Shown here: one piece after another, positions 54,118 to 62,812 of the stretch
Numbering within the stretch: position 1 is the first letter of the stretch
Layout of the letters: every line of letters begins with the position of its first letter
Assembly: GCF_014647915.1 (NCBI RefSeq)
Contig: NZ_BMQC01000001.1
Span: 496,001 to 560,000, forward strand
From: Pilimelia terevasa
GTDB lineage: Bacteria; Actinomycetota; Actinomycetes; Mycobacteriales; Micromonosporaceae
Length of the DNA stretch: 64,000 nucleotides
Direction of reading: 5' to 3'
Translations under genes and position numbers: made by a program
The notes under the pieces: generated by a model
What the model was told of the DNA's origin: nothing
Database searches by the model: none
Seen by the model: only the letters and a program-made list of their open reading frames with translations

Positions 54118-54603
54118 GTGGGGTCGGTGCCGCGGGAGAAGGGGCGCAAGGTCGTCGCCTCGCACAAGCGAGCCCGGCACGACTACGAGATCCTCGACAC
54201 CTACGAGGCGGGCCTGGCGCTGACCGGGACCGAGGTCAAGTCGCTGCGGGCCGGCCGGGCGTCGCTGGTGGACGCGTTCGCCCAGGACCGGGGCCGGGAG
54301 CTGTTCCTGTACGGGATGCACATCCCGGTGTACGACCACGGCACCTGGACCAACCACGAACCGCGCCGCACCCGCAAGCTGCTGCTCAAGCGGCTGGAGA
54401 TCGACCGGCTGGTCACCCGGGTCCGGGAGAACGGCCTGACGCTGGTCCCCCTCCAGCTCTACTTCTCCGACGGCTGGGCGAAGGTCGAGATCGGACTGGC
54501 CCGCGGCAAGAAGGCGTACGACAAGCGACAGGATCTCGCCAAGCGCGACGCGCAGCGGGAGATTTCGCGCGAACTCGGTCGGTACCGCAAAGGTATGCGT
54601 TGA
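54118..54603 (+). CDS. smpB: SsrA-binding protein SmpB
   Basis: A 161-residue protein that binds tmRNA and delivers it to stalled ribosomes. Signatures: [37 protein letters not shown] and a basic C-terminal tail ([27 protein letters not shown]). GTG 54118 follows GGAGAGG by 5 nt; GTG 54127 is an alternative. ssrA lies 1.4 kb downstream on the same strand. Confidence 0.97.
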   Translation: MGSVPREKGRKVVASHKRARHDYEILDTYEAGLALTGTEVKSLRAGRASLVDAFAQDRGRELFLYGMHIPVYDHGTWTNHEPRRTRKLLLKRLEIDRLVTRVRENGLTLVPLQLYFSDGWAKVEIGLARGKKAYDKRQDLAKRDAQREISRELGRYRKGMR

Positions 54604-54619
54604 CATCTATGCTGGGCGG

Positions 54620-56011
54620 ATGGCGGAGATTGTCATCGACACCCCGCTCCGGCACCCGCCGGAGCGGGTCTGGCGGGCACTGACGGAGCCGTCGGCGCTC
54701 AGCGCCTGGTTCATGGCCACGGACTTCCGGGCCGTGCCGGACGCCACGTTCACCCTCACGCCGCACGGCCTGGACGGCTTCGACGGGCCGATCGCCGGCC
54801 AGGTCCGGCAGCTCATCGAGGGCCGGCTGCTCGTCGTCTCCTGGCAGGAGGCCGAGGCGCAGTCCAGCGTGACCTGGGAGATCGTACCCACGGCCGAAGG
54901 CTGCCAGCTCACCATGCGGCAGAACGGCTTCTTCGGCGTCCAGGGCTCGCGGCGGCGGCGCCGGCTGCGGCGCACCTACGCGCTGCTGCTGCAGACCCGC
55001 CTGCCGGCGATGCTCGACCGCCTCGCCGAGGACGTGACCGCGCCCGTCCCGGTGTGGGCCGGCGCCGCGCCCGGCTGGCCCGACGCCTCCGAGCTGGACG
55101 CCGTACCGGCCGTCGACCCGACGACCGGCGGCTGGTCGGGCCACCAGGAGTGGGCGGGGCCGACCGGGTGGGCCGGAGCGGGTGAGGAGAGCGGGCCGGG
55201 CGGGTCCGCCGACGCACCGCCCCCGCCCCTGGTCCCGGTCGCGCCGCCGGAGGTACGCCGCGAGCGCCGCCGGTACGCGGTGGCCGGCGCCAGCGTCGGC
55301 GCCGTCCTGGCCGTGTCGGCCACCGCGGGCGCGCTGTACGTGGCGTCCCCCGGCTTCCTCAGCAACCTGGGGGCGGCCGCGCGCACCGACCGCGGCGCCG
55401 TGGTGGGCTCCGGCGGCGTGGGCCGCGCGGAGGTCGCCGACGGCCGCGCCGCGGCCCCGTCGCCGACCGCGGGGACACCCGTCGCCGTCCCGACCCCCGC
55501 CGCCGGTACCGGCGGCCGGCCAGGCGCGACGACGCCGCCCGCGCGCCCCGGCGGCGGCTCCGGCGGCCGGCCGGGCGGCGGCAACCCGGGCGGGGGCGGC
55601 AACCCCGGCGGCGGGGACGGCGCCGGCAGGCCCGCCTGGACCGCCGCGTACCGGATCACCGGCCGCAAGACCGAGGTCCTGGTAGGCAACGGCAGTGACA
55701 CCCCGGCCAAGGGCTGGCGGGTCGTCATCACGGTCCCCGACGGGGTCTCGGTCGACGACGTGCGCGGCGCCGACTACACCGAGGACGGCGACCGGGTGGA
55801 GTTCCGGGCCGAGAGCGGCCGGGCCGTACCACCGCACGAGGCGGTCTCGTTCCGGTTCAAGTTCCGCGGCCGCGAGTGGGACATCCACTCGTGTGCGGTC
55901 AACGGGGTCCGGTGCCAGGCGGGGGACGGTGGAATAATCGTTGACCGCACGCGTTACGCTGGAGACAACATGCGCCGACCCCAACCCAACATGCGCCAAC
56001 CCAGGGGGTGA
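54620..56011 (+). CDS. SRPBCC - transmembrane - CBM2-like fusion protein
   Basis: A 463-residue protein. Residues ~1-135 form an AHSA1/SRPBCC-type START-like domain (IVIDTPLRHPPERVWRALTEPSALSAWF, then QEAEAQSSVTWEI). After a Pro-rich region a single helix (AVAGASVGAVLAVSATAGALYVA) crosses the membrane, followed by a Gly/Pro linker and a C-terminal domain of CBM2 pattern (YRITGRKTEVLVGNGSDTPAKGWRVVI, then SFRFKFRGREWDIHSC). The arrangement would link a cytoplasmic ligand-binding domain to an external polysaccharide-binding domain, which I do not recall seeing. ATG 54620 has TATGCT 6 nt upstream. The stop codon lies within the 5' end of ssrA. Confidence 0.72.
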   Translation: MAEIVIDTPLRHPPERVWRALTEPSALSAWFMATDFRAVPDATFTLTPHGLDGFDGPIAGQVRQLIEGRLLVVSWQEAEAQSSVTWEIVPTAEGCQLTMRQNGFFGVQGSRRRRRLRRTYALLLQTRLPAMLDRLAEDVTAPVPVWAGAAPGWPDASELDAVPAVDPTTGGWSGHQEWAGPTGWAGAGEESGPGGSADAPPPPLVPVAPPEVRRERRRYAVAGASVGAVLAVSATAGALYVASPGFLSNLGAAARTDRGAVVGSGGVGRAEVADGRAAAPSPTAGTPVAVPTPAAGTGGRPGATTPPARPGGGSGGRPGGGNPGGGGNPGGGDGAGRPAWTAAYRITGRKTEVLVGNGSDTPAKGWRVVITVPDGVSVDDVRGADYTEDGDRVEFRAESGRAVPPHEAVSFRFKFRGREWDIHSCAVNGVRCQAGDGGIIVDRTRYAGDNMRRPQPNMRQPRG

Positions 56012-56376
56012 CTGGTTTCGACTTCGTTCGTGGAGACAGGGGAAGCGAGCCGAGGAAGCCGACGTCGTCTCGTGAATCGGTCGTCGGAACTTTATAAGCG
56101 CCAAGCCTAGTGCTCAGCGCTTCGCTCTCGCCGCCTGAGTGGTGTAGAGCGAGCTGTCGGTCTGGGATCGCCTTCGGCCCAGTTGCCGGCATCATTGAGA
56201 AGGCTGGCCAACACGCCCCGGTCGCGGGGGCGTCGCGGTGAGATCAATCTGCGACTGGGCCCGTCACACCAACTTGCTCGCGTGAGCGGTGGGGCCGAGT
56301 AGAGACATAGCGAGCTGCGCTCGGAGAAGCCCTGACGAAGCAACGAAGGACCCGGGTTCGATTCCCGGCACCTCCA
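56004..56376 (+). ncRNA. ssrA: Transfer-messenger RNA
   Basis: The 5' end (GGGGGTG at 56004) pairs with CACCTCC (56369-56375) to form a 7-bp acceptor stem; the discriminator A is at 56376. The D-like region GTTTCGACTTCG and the T-arm GGGTTCGATTCCC are present. An open reading segment GCC AAG CCT AGT GCT CAG CGC TTC GCT CTC GCC GCC TGA encodes the tag AKPSAQRFALAA. It is followed by a 14-bp hairpin at 56386. The first 8 nt overlap the end of the preceding gene. Confidence 0.95.
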
Positions 56377-56385
56377 CCCCTGAAC

Positions 56386-56427
56386 GTGCAGCGGGGCGGT
56401 CCCACACCTGGGGCCGCCCCGCTGCAC
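56386..56427 (+). terminator. Terminator of ssrA
   Basis: A perfect 14-bp stem, GTGCAGCGGGGCGG (56386-56399) and CCGCCCCGCTGCAC (56414-56427), starts 10 nt after the mature tmRNA 3' end. Confidence 0.8.
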
Positions 56428-56470
56428 GCGTGCGGACACCGGGAACGCCGGGGTTCCCGGGAGAGTCGAA

Positions 56471-57457
56471 GTGGGTATGGCGCGACCCGTGGTGATGACG
56501 AGACGAGCGGCCCGCGGGCGGTACGCCCTCCCGGCGACGGCCCTGCTGACGATGCTGACCATGGGTTGCGTGGCACCCGCCGACCAGGCCGCCCCGGGCG
56601 GCCCGACGGGCGGGGCCAGCACCGGCCCTTCGGCCACCCCGACCGCGAACACCCCCGCCGCCCGCGCGGCGGCCCTCGTGGCCGGCTGGCGTGCCGGCCC
56701 CGGCCCCGGCGCGTGGCGCGGCGGCTTCGTCCCGCTGGAAGGGTTGAGCGTCCCCCCGCCGAACGTCGCCTTCACGCCGGCGACCCGGGCCGCCTTCGAC
56801 GCCGGCCGGTACACCTTCACCGGCGCGCTCCCGTCGGCGGCCCCGGTCCAGCGCGACAAGATCACCTTCCACCAGGGCGGTGTCCAGGACGTCGACGTCG
56901 TCCCGGCCGCCGAGGCGTACCGGCAGCTCTCCACGGGCGGGTCGCCTGACTGCGGCACCTTCGACAAGGCGGTGCTGCCCGAGAGCCCCGCCCCCTGCCA
57001 GCCGTTGACCATCACCGGGGTCCGGTACGGCCTCGTCGACCTGCGCACCAGCCGCGGCACCGCCGCCGTCCCGGCGTGGCGCTTCACCGTCACCGAGCTG
57101 GGCGGCGAGGTCGCCCGGGTGGCGGTCGCCCCGTCGGCGGTCACGGCCGTACCCGAGGTGCCCACCGGCCCGCCGCCGGCGGAGCTGATGCCCGTGGCCC
57201 AGGTGGTGGCCATCGACGGCGCGCAGGTGACGTACCTCGCCGAAGGCACCGCCTGCGACCGGGACGTGCGCCCGTTCGTCGCCCAGGAGGCCGACGTCGT
57301 GGTCCTCGGCGCCACCGCCACCCGCGGCAGCGGCACGTGCAGCCGGCAGCTCGTCACCCACCGGGTGACCGGGACGCTGACCCAGGCGCTCGCCGAGCGG
57401 GCCGTCCTGGACGCGCACAGCGGGCGTCTGCTGACGCCGGGGCGCCGCGTCGGCTGA
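56471..57457 (+). CDS. Putative secreted lipoprotein
   Basis: A ~328-residue protein with a lipoprotein signal (lipobox LTMGC) after a hydrophobic stretch. The body has several Cys (DCGTFD, APCQPL, TACDRD, GTCSRQ) that may form disulfides, and no family I recognise. The export signal and Ser/Thr/Pro-rich region after the lipid-modified Cys place it on the cell surface. GTG 56471 or ATG 56477 could start it; GGGAGA lies upstream. Confidence 0.7.
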   Translation: MGMARPVVMTRRAARGRYALPATALLTMLTMGCVAPADQAAPGGPTGGASTGPSATPTANTPAARAAALVAGWRAGPGPGAWRGGFVPLEGLSVPPPNVAFTPATRAAFDAGRYTFTGALPSAAPVQRDKITFHQGGVQDVDVVPAAEAYRQLSTGGSPDCGTFDKAVLPESPAPCQPLTITGVRYGLVDLRTSRGTAAVPAWRFTVTELGGEVARVAVAPSAVTAVPEVPTGPPPAELMPVAQVVAIDGAQVTYLAEGTACDRDVRPFVAQEADVVVLGATATRGSGTCSRQLVTHRVTGTLTQALAERAVLDAHSGRLLTPGRRVG

Positions 57458-57474
57458 GCCGCCCGACCCCCGCC

Positions 57475-57496
57475 GGCCGGCCCTGGAGGGCCGGCC
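57475..57496 (+). terminator. Hairpin after the lipoprotein gene
   Basis: GGCCGGCCCT (57475-57484) and AGGGCCGGCC (57487-57496) form a 10-bp stem whose nominal loop is 2 nt; in practice the apical pairs open. Confidence 0.5.
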
Positions 57497-57595
57497 CGTC
57501 GGCTGGCGCCGGGCGGCCGCCGGGGCGCGGCGTCCGGGGGCGGGGGAGGCGTCCCGGGAACACGATCGGCGCCGCACGCCACCCGGCCGGCAGGC

Positions 57596-57601
57596 TATGG
57601 T
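57596..57601 (+). promoter_or_regulatory. -10 hexamer TATGGT of the VOC gene
   Basis: TATGGT ends 7 nt before ATG 57609, consistent with leaderless transcription. Confidence 0.5.
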
Positions 57602-57608
57602 GCGTGGC

Positions 57609-57959
57609 ATGGCTCTGAGTGCGCGGATGGTGACCATCGACTGCCGGGACCCGCGGTCGCTCGCGGCATTCTGGACGGCCGCGACCGGGTACGCCGTCGC
57701 CGGTGACCACGACGGCTTCGTCCTGCTGGCGCCGGCGGCCGGCGACGGGGTCCGCATCGGCCTGCAACAGGTGCCCGAACCCCGCGCGGGCAAGAACCGG
57801 GTCCACATCGACTTCCATGCCGACGATCGCGCCGCCGAGCTGGCCCGGCTGGCGGCACTGGGCGCCACCGTGCACGGCGCGCACTCCGTACCGGGCCTGA
57901 GCTGGACCGTCGTCACCGACCCCGAGGGCAACGAGTTCTGCGTCGCCCAGGGCGACTAG
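57609..57959 (+). CDS. VOC-superfamily (glyoxalase-like) protein
   Basis: A 116-residue single-domain protein with two beta-alpha-beta-beta-beta repeats: VTIDCRDPRSLAAFWTAATGY, then RVHIDFHADDRAAELARLAALGATV and WTVVTDPEGNEFCV. The His of the second repeat (VHIDFH) is a possible metal ligand. Family members are dioxygenases, lyases or binding proteins; the substrate is unknown. ATG 57609 lies 7 nt after the -10. It is followed after 8 nt by yqgE. Confidence 0.85.
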   Translation: MALSARMVTIDCRDPRSLAAFWTAATGYAVAGDHDGFVLLAPAAGDGVRIGLQQVPEPRAGKNRVHIDFHADDRAAELARLAALGATVHGAHSVPGLSWTVVTDPEGNEFCVAQGD

Positions 57960-57967
57960 GGGCGCCG

Positions 57968-58549
57968 GTGGAGCAGCCGCGCGTCGGACGCCGGATGGAG
58001 TCGCTGACCGGGCGTCTCCTCGTCGCCGCGCCCGCGTTGAAGGACCCGAACTTCGACCGTACGGTCGTGATGCTCGTCGCCCACGAGGACGACGGCGCCC
58101 TCGGTGTCGTCCTCAACCGCGCCACCGAGGTACCGGTGGGGGAGGTGCTGGACGGCTGGGACGGCCTGGCCATCGAGCCCGGCGTGCTGTTCGAGGGCGG
58201 CCCGGTCCAGCCGGACTCGGCGATCTGCCTGGCCCGGACCCGCCCCGAGGCCCCGATGCCGCCCGGGTTCCAGCAGGTCAGCGGCGCGGTCGGGACGGTG
58301 GACCTGTCGGCGGACCCGGCGGCGCTCATCGGGGCCCTGGTCGGGATCCGGGTCTTCGCCGGCTACTCGGGCTGGTCAGCGGGCCAGGTGGAGGAGGAGA
58401 TCGCCGAAGGCTCGTGGTTCGTCCTCGACGCCCTGCCGGGCGATCCGCTGGCCGGGCGCCCGGACGACCTGTGGCCGATGGTCCTGCGCCGGCAGGGCGG
58501 AATGCTGGCGGCGGTGGCGCACTTCCCCGCCGACCCGGCGGCGAACTGA
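57968..58549 (+). CDS. YqgE/AlgH family protein (UPF0301)
   Basis: A 193-residue protein of unknown biochemical role with the family pattern LTGRLLVAAPALKDPNFDRTVVMLVAHEDDGALGVVLNRA, then VLFEGGPVQPDSAICLAR and VFAGYSGWSAGQVEEEIAEGSWFV. The start is GTG 57968 or ATG 57995. It is probably cotranscribed with the VOC gene (8-nt gap) and precedes the tRNA-Ala gene. Confidence 0.9.
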   Translation: MEQPRVGRRMESLTGRLLVAAPALKDPNFDRTVVMLVAHEDDGALGVVLNRATEVPVGEVLDGWDGLAIEPGVLFEGGPVQPDSAICLARTRPEAPMPPGFQQVSGAVGTVDLSADPAALIGALVGIRVFAGYSGWSAGQVEEEIAEGSWFVLDALPGDPLAGRPDDLWPMVLRRQGGMLAAVAHFPADPAAN

Positions 58550-58624
58550 TCCGCGCACCCCTGCCACGCGCGGTGCCGGCAGGTGTGTACTATTTCCGAG
58601 TGCCCGCGAGAGCGGGGACGAGCT

Positions 58625-58697
58625 GGGGCCGTGGCGCAGCTGGTAGCGCACCACACTGGCAGTGTGGGGGTCAGGGGTTCGAGTCCCCTCGGCTCCA
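58625..58697 (+). tRNA. tRNA-Ala (anticodon GGC)
   Basis: The acceptor arms GGGGCCG (58625-58631) and CGGCTCC (58690-58696) pair, with discriminator A at 58697. The D-arm GCGCAGCTGGTAGCGC, anticodon stem-loop CCACA-CTGGCAG-TGTGG (loop with GGC) and T-arm GGGGTTCGAGTCCCC are complete. The 3' CCA is not encoded. Confidence 0.95.
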
Positions 58698-58717
58698 CCC
58701 AGACGAGACAGCGGGCT

Positions 58718-58758
58718 GACGCCCTGGTCGACGGCACTCCGCCGCAGACCAGGGCGTC
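58718..58758 (+). terminator. Terminator after the tRNA gene
   Basis: GACGCCCTGGTC (58718-58729) and GACCAGGGCGTC (58747-58758) form a perfect 12-bp stem, followed by GACTGTTT. Confidence 0.7.
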
Positions 58759-58979
58759 GACTGTTTCCGGTCGCCGCGTGCGTCGGCGGTCGATCTGACC
58801 GCCGGTCCGCCCCGCCGTCGGCAGCCAGGGCGCGGACCTGCGGGAGCACCTCCGCCTTCGATGTGGACCGCGGCACCGGTTGGCGCGCCGGGCTGTCGGA
58901 TTTGCGACTGCGATCTACGGATGCCGCCTGTTACCTTCCGGTCGCGGGCGGGACGCCTGCGGGATTTCCGGGGGCGGCA

Positions 58980-60533
58980 ATGGTGGTGTACGGCAGGCGG
59001 GCGCTTCTCGGCCTCGCGGTCGCCGGGACGGGCGTCGGGGCGGCGGCCGCGCTCCTCACCCGTCCGACCTCGACGGTGGCCCAGGTCCGCGACGTCGCGC
59101 ACGACGACGACGCCGCGCCCGCGCCGCGCCGGCCCTCCGCCGCGGGCCAGGCCCACGTGCGGGAGGAGAACGCCCGCGCCGGTTCGGACGGCTGGCGGCA
59201 CACCCGCGGCCTGCGGCCGAGCGACGACATCGGCCACCAGGTCCAGGGCTACGCCGACGCCTCCAGCGTCGCGCCCGGTGGCACGATCAGCTTCCACGTC
59301 TCGGCGCGCACGGACCGCGAGTGCCGGATCGAGGTGTACCGGCTCGGCCACTACGGCGGGCGCGGCGGCCGGCTGATGCAGCTCCGGGCGGGCGTGCCGG
59401 TGGCGCTCCGGCCGGCGCCCGCCAACCCGGACCGCCGCCGGTCGGTCGCGTGCCGGTGGCCGGCGTCGTGGCGGCTCGCGGTGCCCCGCACCTGGCCGTC
59501 CGGCCTGTACGTCGCGGTGTTCGCCACCGGTACGCACCGGGCGGCGGCGCCCTTCGTCGTGCGGGACCCGCAGCGGGCCGCCGCCCTGTGCGTCGTGGTG
59601 CCCACGGCCACCTACCAGGCGTACAACCTCTGGCCCGACGACCGGGTGCGCGGCCGCAGCCTGTACCGGGGGGTCGACGCGGCGGGCGCCTTCACCCCCG
59701 GGGGCCGCGCGGCCTACGTCTCGTTCGACCGGCCGTACCGGGGCGAGGGCCTGCCGTTCCGGTTCGGCGACGACGTCGAGTTCGTCCGGTGGGGGGAGGA
59801 GGCCGGGTACGACCTGGCGTACGCCACGAGCGAGGACCTGCACCGGGGCCGGGTGGACGTGCGGCGGTACCGGGGGCTGGTCTTCTCGGGTCACGACGAG
59901 TACTGGACGGCGCCCATGCGGCGGCGGGTGGAGGAGGCCGTCGCCGACGGGACGAGCCTGGCGTTCCTGTCGGCGAACAACATCTACTGGCACGTGCGGC
60001 TGGTGCCGGCCGCGGTCGACGCCGGGCGCGCCGACCGGGTCGTCGGCTGCGCGAAGTCGGTGGACGACCCGGGTCGCGGCCACGGTGCGGCGACGGGCAA
60101 GTGGCGGCAGGCCGCGCCCGCGCCGGCCGAGCCGGAGCAGCGGCTGACCGGCACGCAGTACCGCAGCGTCGTGCGGGGCGCGGCGCCGCTGGTGGTCCGC
60201 GCGGCCCGGCACTGGCTGTGGCGCGACTGCGGGGTGCGCGCGGGCACCCGGATCCCGCACGTGGTGGTCGGCGAGGCCGACAGCTTCGACGAGCGGGTGG
60301 GGGTGGCGCGGTCGGCGCGGCACACCCTGGTCTCGGCCTCGCCGTACCCGGGGCCGTCCGGCCGACGGTGGACGCAGCACACGAGCGTCCGGGAGCTGGC
60401 CAACGGCGCGGTGGTCTTCACGGCGGGGACGTTCGGCTGGACGCGGGCGCTGGGCCCCGGGCGGTTCGGGGACCCGCGGATCCAGCAGGCGACGCGCAAC
60501 CTGCTCGACCGCATCTGCCTCGGCCCGGCCTGA
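58980..60533 (+). CDS. Secreted N,N-dimethylformamidase beta-subunit-like protein
   Basis: A 517-residue protein with a short N-terminal export signal (MVVYGRRALLGLAVAGTGVG; an RR pair is present). Its C-terminal half matches the DMFase beta-subunit-like domain: ATYQAYNLWPDDRVRG, then RYRGLVFSGHDEYWTAPMRRRVEEAVADG, SLAFLSANNIYWHVRLV and TAGTFGWTRALG. Many actinomycete relatives are secreted and of unknown substrate; only a few act on DMF. The N-terminal ~200 residues form an Ig-like or beta-sandwich region. No alpha-subunit gene is adjacent. ATG 58980 follows a GGGGG-rich Shine-Dalgarno. Confidence 0.82.
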   Translation: MVVYGRRALLGLAVAGTGVGAAAALLTRPTSTVAQVRDVAHDDDAAPAPRRPSAAGQAHVREENARAGSDGWRHTRGLRPSDDIGHQVQGYADASSVAPGGTISFHVSARTDRECRIEVYRLGHYGGRGGRLMQLRAGVPVALRPAPANPDRRRSVACRWPASWRLAVPRTWPSGLYVAVFATGTHRAAAPFVVRDPQRAAALCVVVPTATYQAYNLWPDDRVRGRSLYRGVDAAGAFTPGGRAAYVSFDRPYRGEGLPFRFGDDVEFVRWGEEAGYDLAYATSEDLHRGRVDVRRYRGLVFSGHDEYWTAPMRRRVEEAVADGTSLAFLSANNIYWHVRLVPAAVDAGRADRVVGCAKSVDDPGRGHGAATGKWRQAAPAPAEPEQRLTGTQYRSVVRGAAPLVVRAARHWLWRDCGVRAGTRIPHVVVGEADSFDERVGVARSARHTLVSASPYPGPSGRRWTQHTSVRELANGAVVFTAGTFGWTRALGPGRFGDPRIQQATRNLLDRICLGPA

Positions 60534-60733
60534 TCCGCGGCCGGCGGGGCGCCGGTCGCCTCCCACGCGCGAGGCGAATTGTCGGTCCTTCGGCGGGGCG
60601 GTGCCGGTGAGCTGGCCGCATTCCCGGCAAGTCGGCGCGGACGACCTACTTATCGATGACGGTAACTCCCCTGGCGTCGGCTGGATCGGTAGCCTTTGAC
60701 TGCGAAAACAATCCTGTGGGGAAGGAAGTACCG

Positions 60734-62095
60734 ATGCGGACGCGGTCGCTCGGACACGCCCTGGTCACGCTGGCCGTGACCGCCGCGGTGGTCGGCCCGA
60801 TGACCGCCTCGGCCGCGCCGACCCAGGCGGAGGTCGCCCTCCACCTCGCCGGCACGACCGTCGCGGTCGGCGGCCCCGCGAAGACGCTGACCCTCGGCGT
60901 GGACACCCGCGGCAGGTTCGTGACCCTCGCGCAGGCCGTGGTGACGTTCGAGTTCCGCCGCGCCGCCGCGGCGCTGCGGCTGGCCGCGGTCGACGGCGGG
61001 TGGAAGTCCTGCACCCCCGGCCCGGGCCGGCTGGTGTGCGTGCTGCCCGCGGACTGGGACCTGTACGGCGACCGCGACGTCCTGCCCGCCGTGGCCGTGA
61101 CGGCGCCGGCCGGCGCGCCGGTCGGCGGTACGGCCGCGGTCGCGGCGACGCTGACCGACCGGGGCATCGGCAGCGTGACCACGGCGGCGAAGGTCCGGCT
61201 CACCGAACACCTCGCGCTCGCCGTCGGGGTCGACGAGGAGGTCGCGGCGGCACCGGACAGCGGGTTCAGCCGCACGCTCGTGGTGCGCAACAACGGGCGC
61301 AAGCCGATCGCCGGGCTGGTGGCCGAGTTCGACGGCAGCTACAACGTCGACTCGGCGGAGACCAGCTTCCGCAACTGCCGGTACGACGAGGACGGGTACC
61401 TGCTGAGCTGCTCCTTCGACAGGGTCCTGGCGCCGGGCCGCAGCTACCGGGCGGTGGTGCCGATGTGGGTGGACGGCGCCGCGCACGCGCCCGGGCGGCA
61501 GTTGAGCCGGGTCACCTGGCTGACGGCCGCCGAGGCGGCCGACGAGCAGTCCCCGGCGGTGGGCGCCGCCCCCGGCACCGGCCCCGAACTGGTCCTGGCG
61601 GAGGTGACCGGCCCGGCGCCGCGGACCCGCGCGGGCGACGCGGGCGCCCCGGCCCACGTGTCCCGGACGCACGTGACGGTCACCGGCCGGCACGGCGCCG
61701 ACGTGGCGGTCGTGGGCTCGGCCGTGCCCGGCCGGGTGGGGCGCACGGTCGACCTGACGGTGACGCTGGCCAACCACGGTCCGGCGGACCTGGAGACGCT
61801 GACCGACGACGCGGCGGTCGCGGCCGTCGACGTGACGCTGCCGGCCGGCGTGACGCTGGTGGAGGAGCCCGAGGCGTTCTGCGAGACGCGCGACACCGGC
61901 GCGTACCGCTGTTACAGCGCCGAGCCGGTGCTGGCGGCCGGGGACATCGAGGAGATCGTCTTCACGGTCCGGGTGGACGCGCTGGTGGGCGACGGCGGGG
62001 GCCGGGCGGTGCTGGTCACCGACGACCCCGACCTGGTGCTGCACCAGGACCTGGACTCGATCAACGACGTCGGTTCGCTGGTGGTCACCGGATAG
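60734..62095 (+). CDS. Secreted DUF11-like repeat protein
   Basis: A 453-residue exported protein with signal peptide RTRSLGHALVTLAVTAAVVG (cleavage near ASA-AP). Several beta-rich repeats follow, including DUF11-type segments (VGRTVDLTVTLANHGPADLETL, then VDVTLPAGVTLVEEPEAFCE). Such domains occur in surface or extracellular proteins. GGAAGGAAG precedes ATG 60734. Expression may come from a TAGCCT hexamer near 60692. Function unknown. Confidence 0.78.
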   Translation: MRTRSLGHALVTLAVTAAVVGPMTASAAPTQAEVALHLAGTTVAVGGPAKTLTLGVDTRGRFVTLAQAVVTFEFRRAAAALRLAAVDGGWKSCTPGPGRLVCVLPADWDLYGDRDVLPAVAVTAPAGAPVGGTAAVAATLTDRGIGSVTTAAKVRLTEHLALAVGVDEEVAAAPDSGFSRTLVVRNNGRKPIAGLVAEFDGSYNVDSAETSFRNCRYDEDGYLLSCSFDRVLAPGRSYRAVVPMWVDGAAHAPGRQLSRVTWLTAAEAADEQSPAVGAAPGTGPELVLAEVTGPAPRTRAGDAGAPAHVSRTHVTVTGRHGADVAVVGSAVPGRVGRTVDLTVTLANHGPADLETLTDDAAVAAVDVTLPAGVTLVEEPEAFCETRDTGAYRCYSAEPVLAAGDIEEIVFTVRVDALVGDGGGRAVLVTDDPDLVLHQDLDSINDVGSLVVTG

Positions 62096-62169
62096 CGCCG
62101 TCTGGGGCGTTTGTCCCGCCGGTACCGGGGCATCCGGTGAGGGTCTTCCGATCCCGGGTGAGGTAGGAC

Positions 62170-62655
62170 ATGCGCGACGCGCCGCACGGCGCCCGGCCGG
62201 CCGTCCGGCGTACCACCGTCGGCGCGGCCGCGCTGCTGCTCGCCCTGGGGGTGGCCGGCTTCGTGCCCGGGGCGACCGAGAACCTGGACCGGATGACGCT
62301 CACCGGCCCGGACTCGGCGGCGATGCTGTTCGGGCTGTTCCCCGTCTCGGTCCTGCACAACGTGCTGCACCTGCTCGTGGGACTGGTCGGGCTGATGGCC
62401 GGCCGGGAGCGGTACGCGCCGCGGTACTTCCTGCTCGGGGCCGGCGGGCTGGCGGTCCTGGCCGGGGTGTGGGGGCTGGTGGTGCCCGATGGGGCAGCGG
62501 CCAACGTCCTGCCGTCGAATGTTCCCGCGGATCTGCTCCACCTGGGCCTCGGACTGGGCATGGTGGGGGTGGGCCGAACCGCGGAGCGGCCGTATGCGGC
62601 GCTCGCGCGGCGACCCGCCGCGGCGCCCGCGCGGAACCGGGCGGAGCCGGGGTGA
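62170..62655 (+). CDS. DUF4383 membrane protein
   Basis: A 161-residue protein with about four helices ([73 protein letters not shown]). The H-N-x-L-H-L motif in the second helix and N-V-P-A-D-L-L-H-L in the last are typical of DUF4383. GAGGTAGG precedes ATG 62170. Function unknown. Confidence 0.87.
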   Translation: MRDAPHGARPAVRRTTVGAAALLLALGVAGFVPGATENLDRMTLTGPDSAAMLFGLFPVSVLHNVLHLLVGLVGLMAGRERYAPRYFLLGAGGLAVLAGVWGLVVPDGAAANVLPSNVPADLLHLGLGLGMVGVGRTAERPYAALARRPAAAPARNRAEPG

Positions 62656-62812
62656 GACGACGCGCCCTGGTTCCCACCCCGTGCCGCCGGGGGACCCCTG
62701 GCGGGCTATCCTGCGTCGTCAGGTACACCTCGCACACCCACGGGTGTACCACTGCGGACGCGGCGACGCGGTCGTGGGGACGCAGGCGGGACAACGACCA
62801 GACGGAGGCCGC

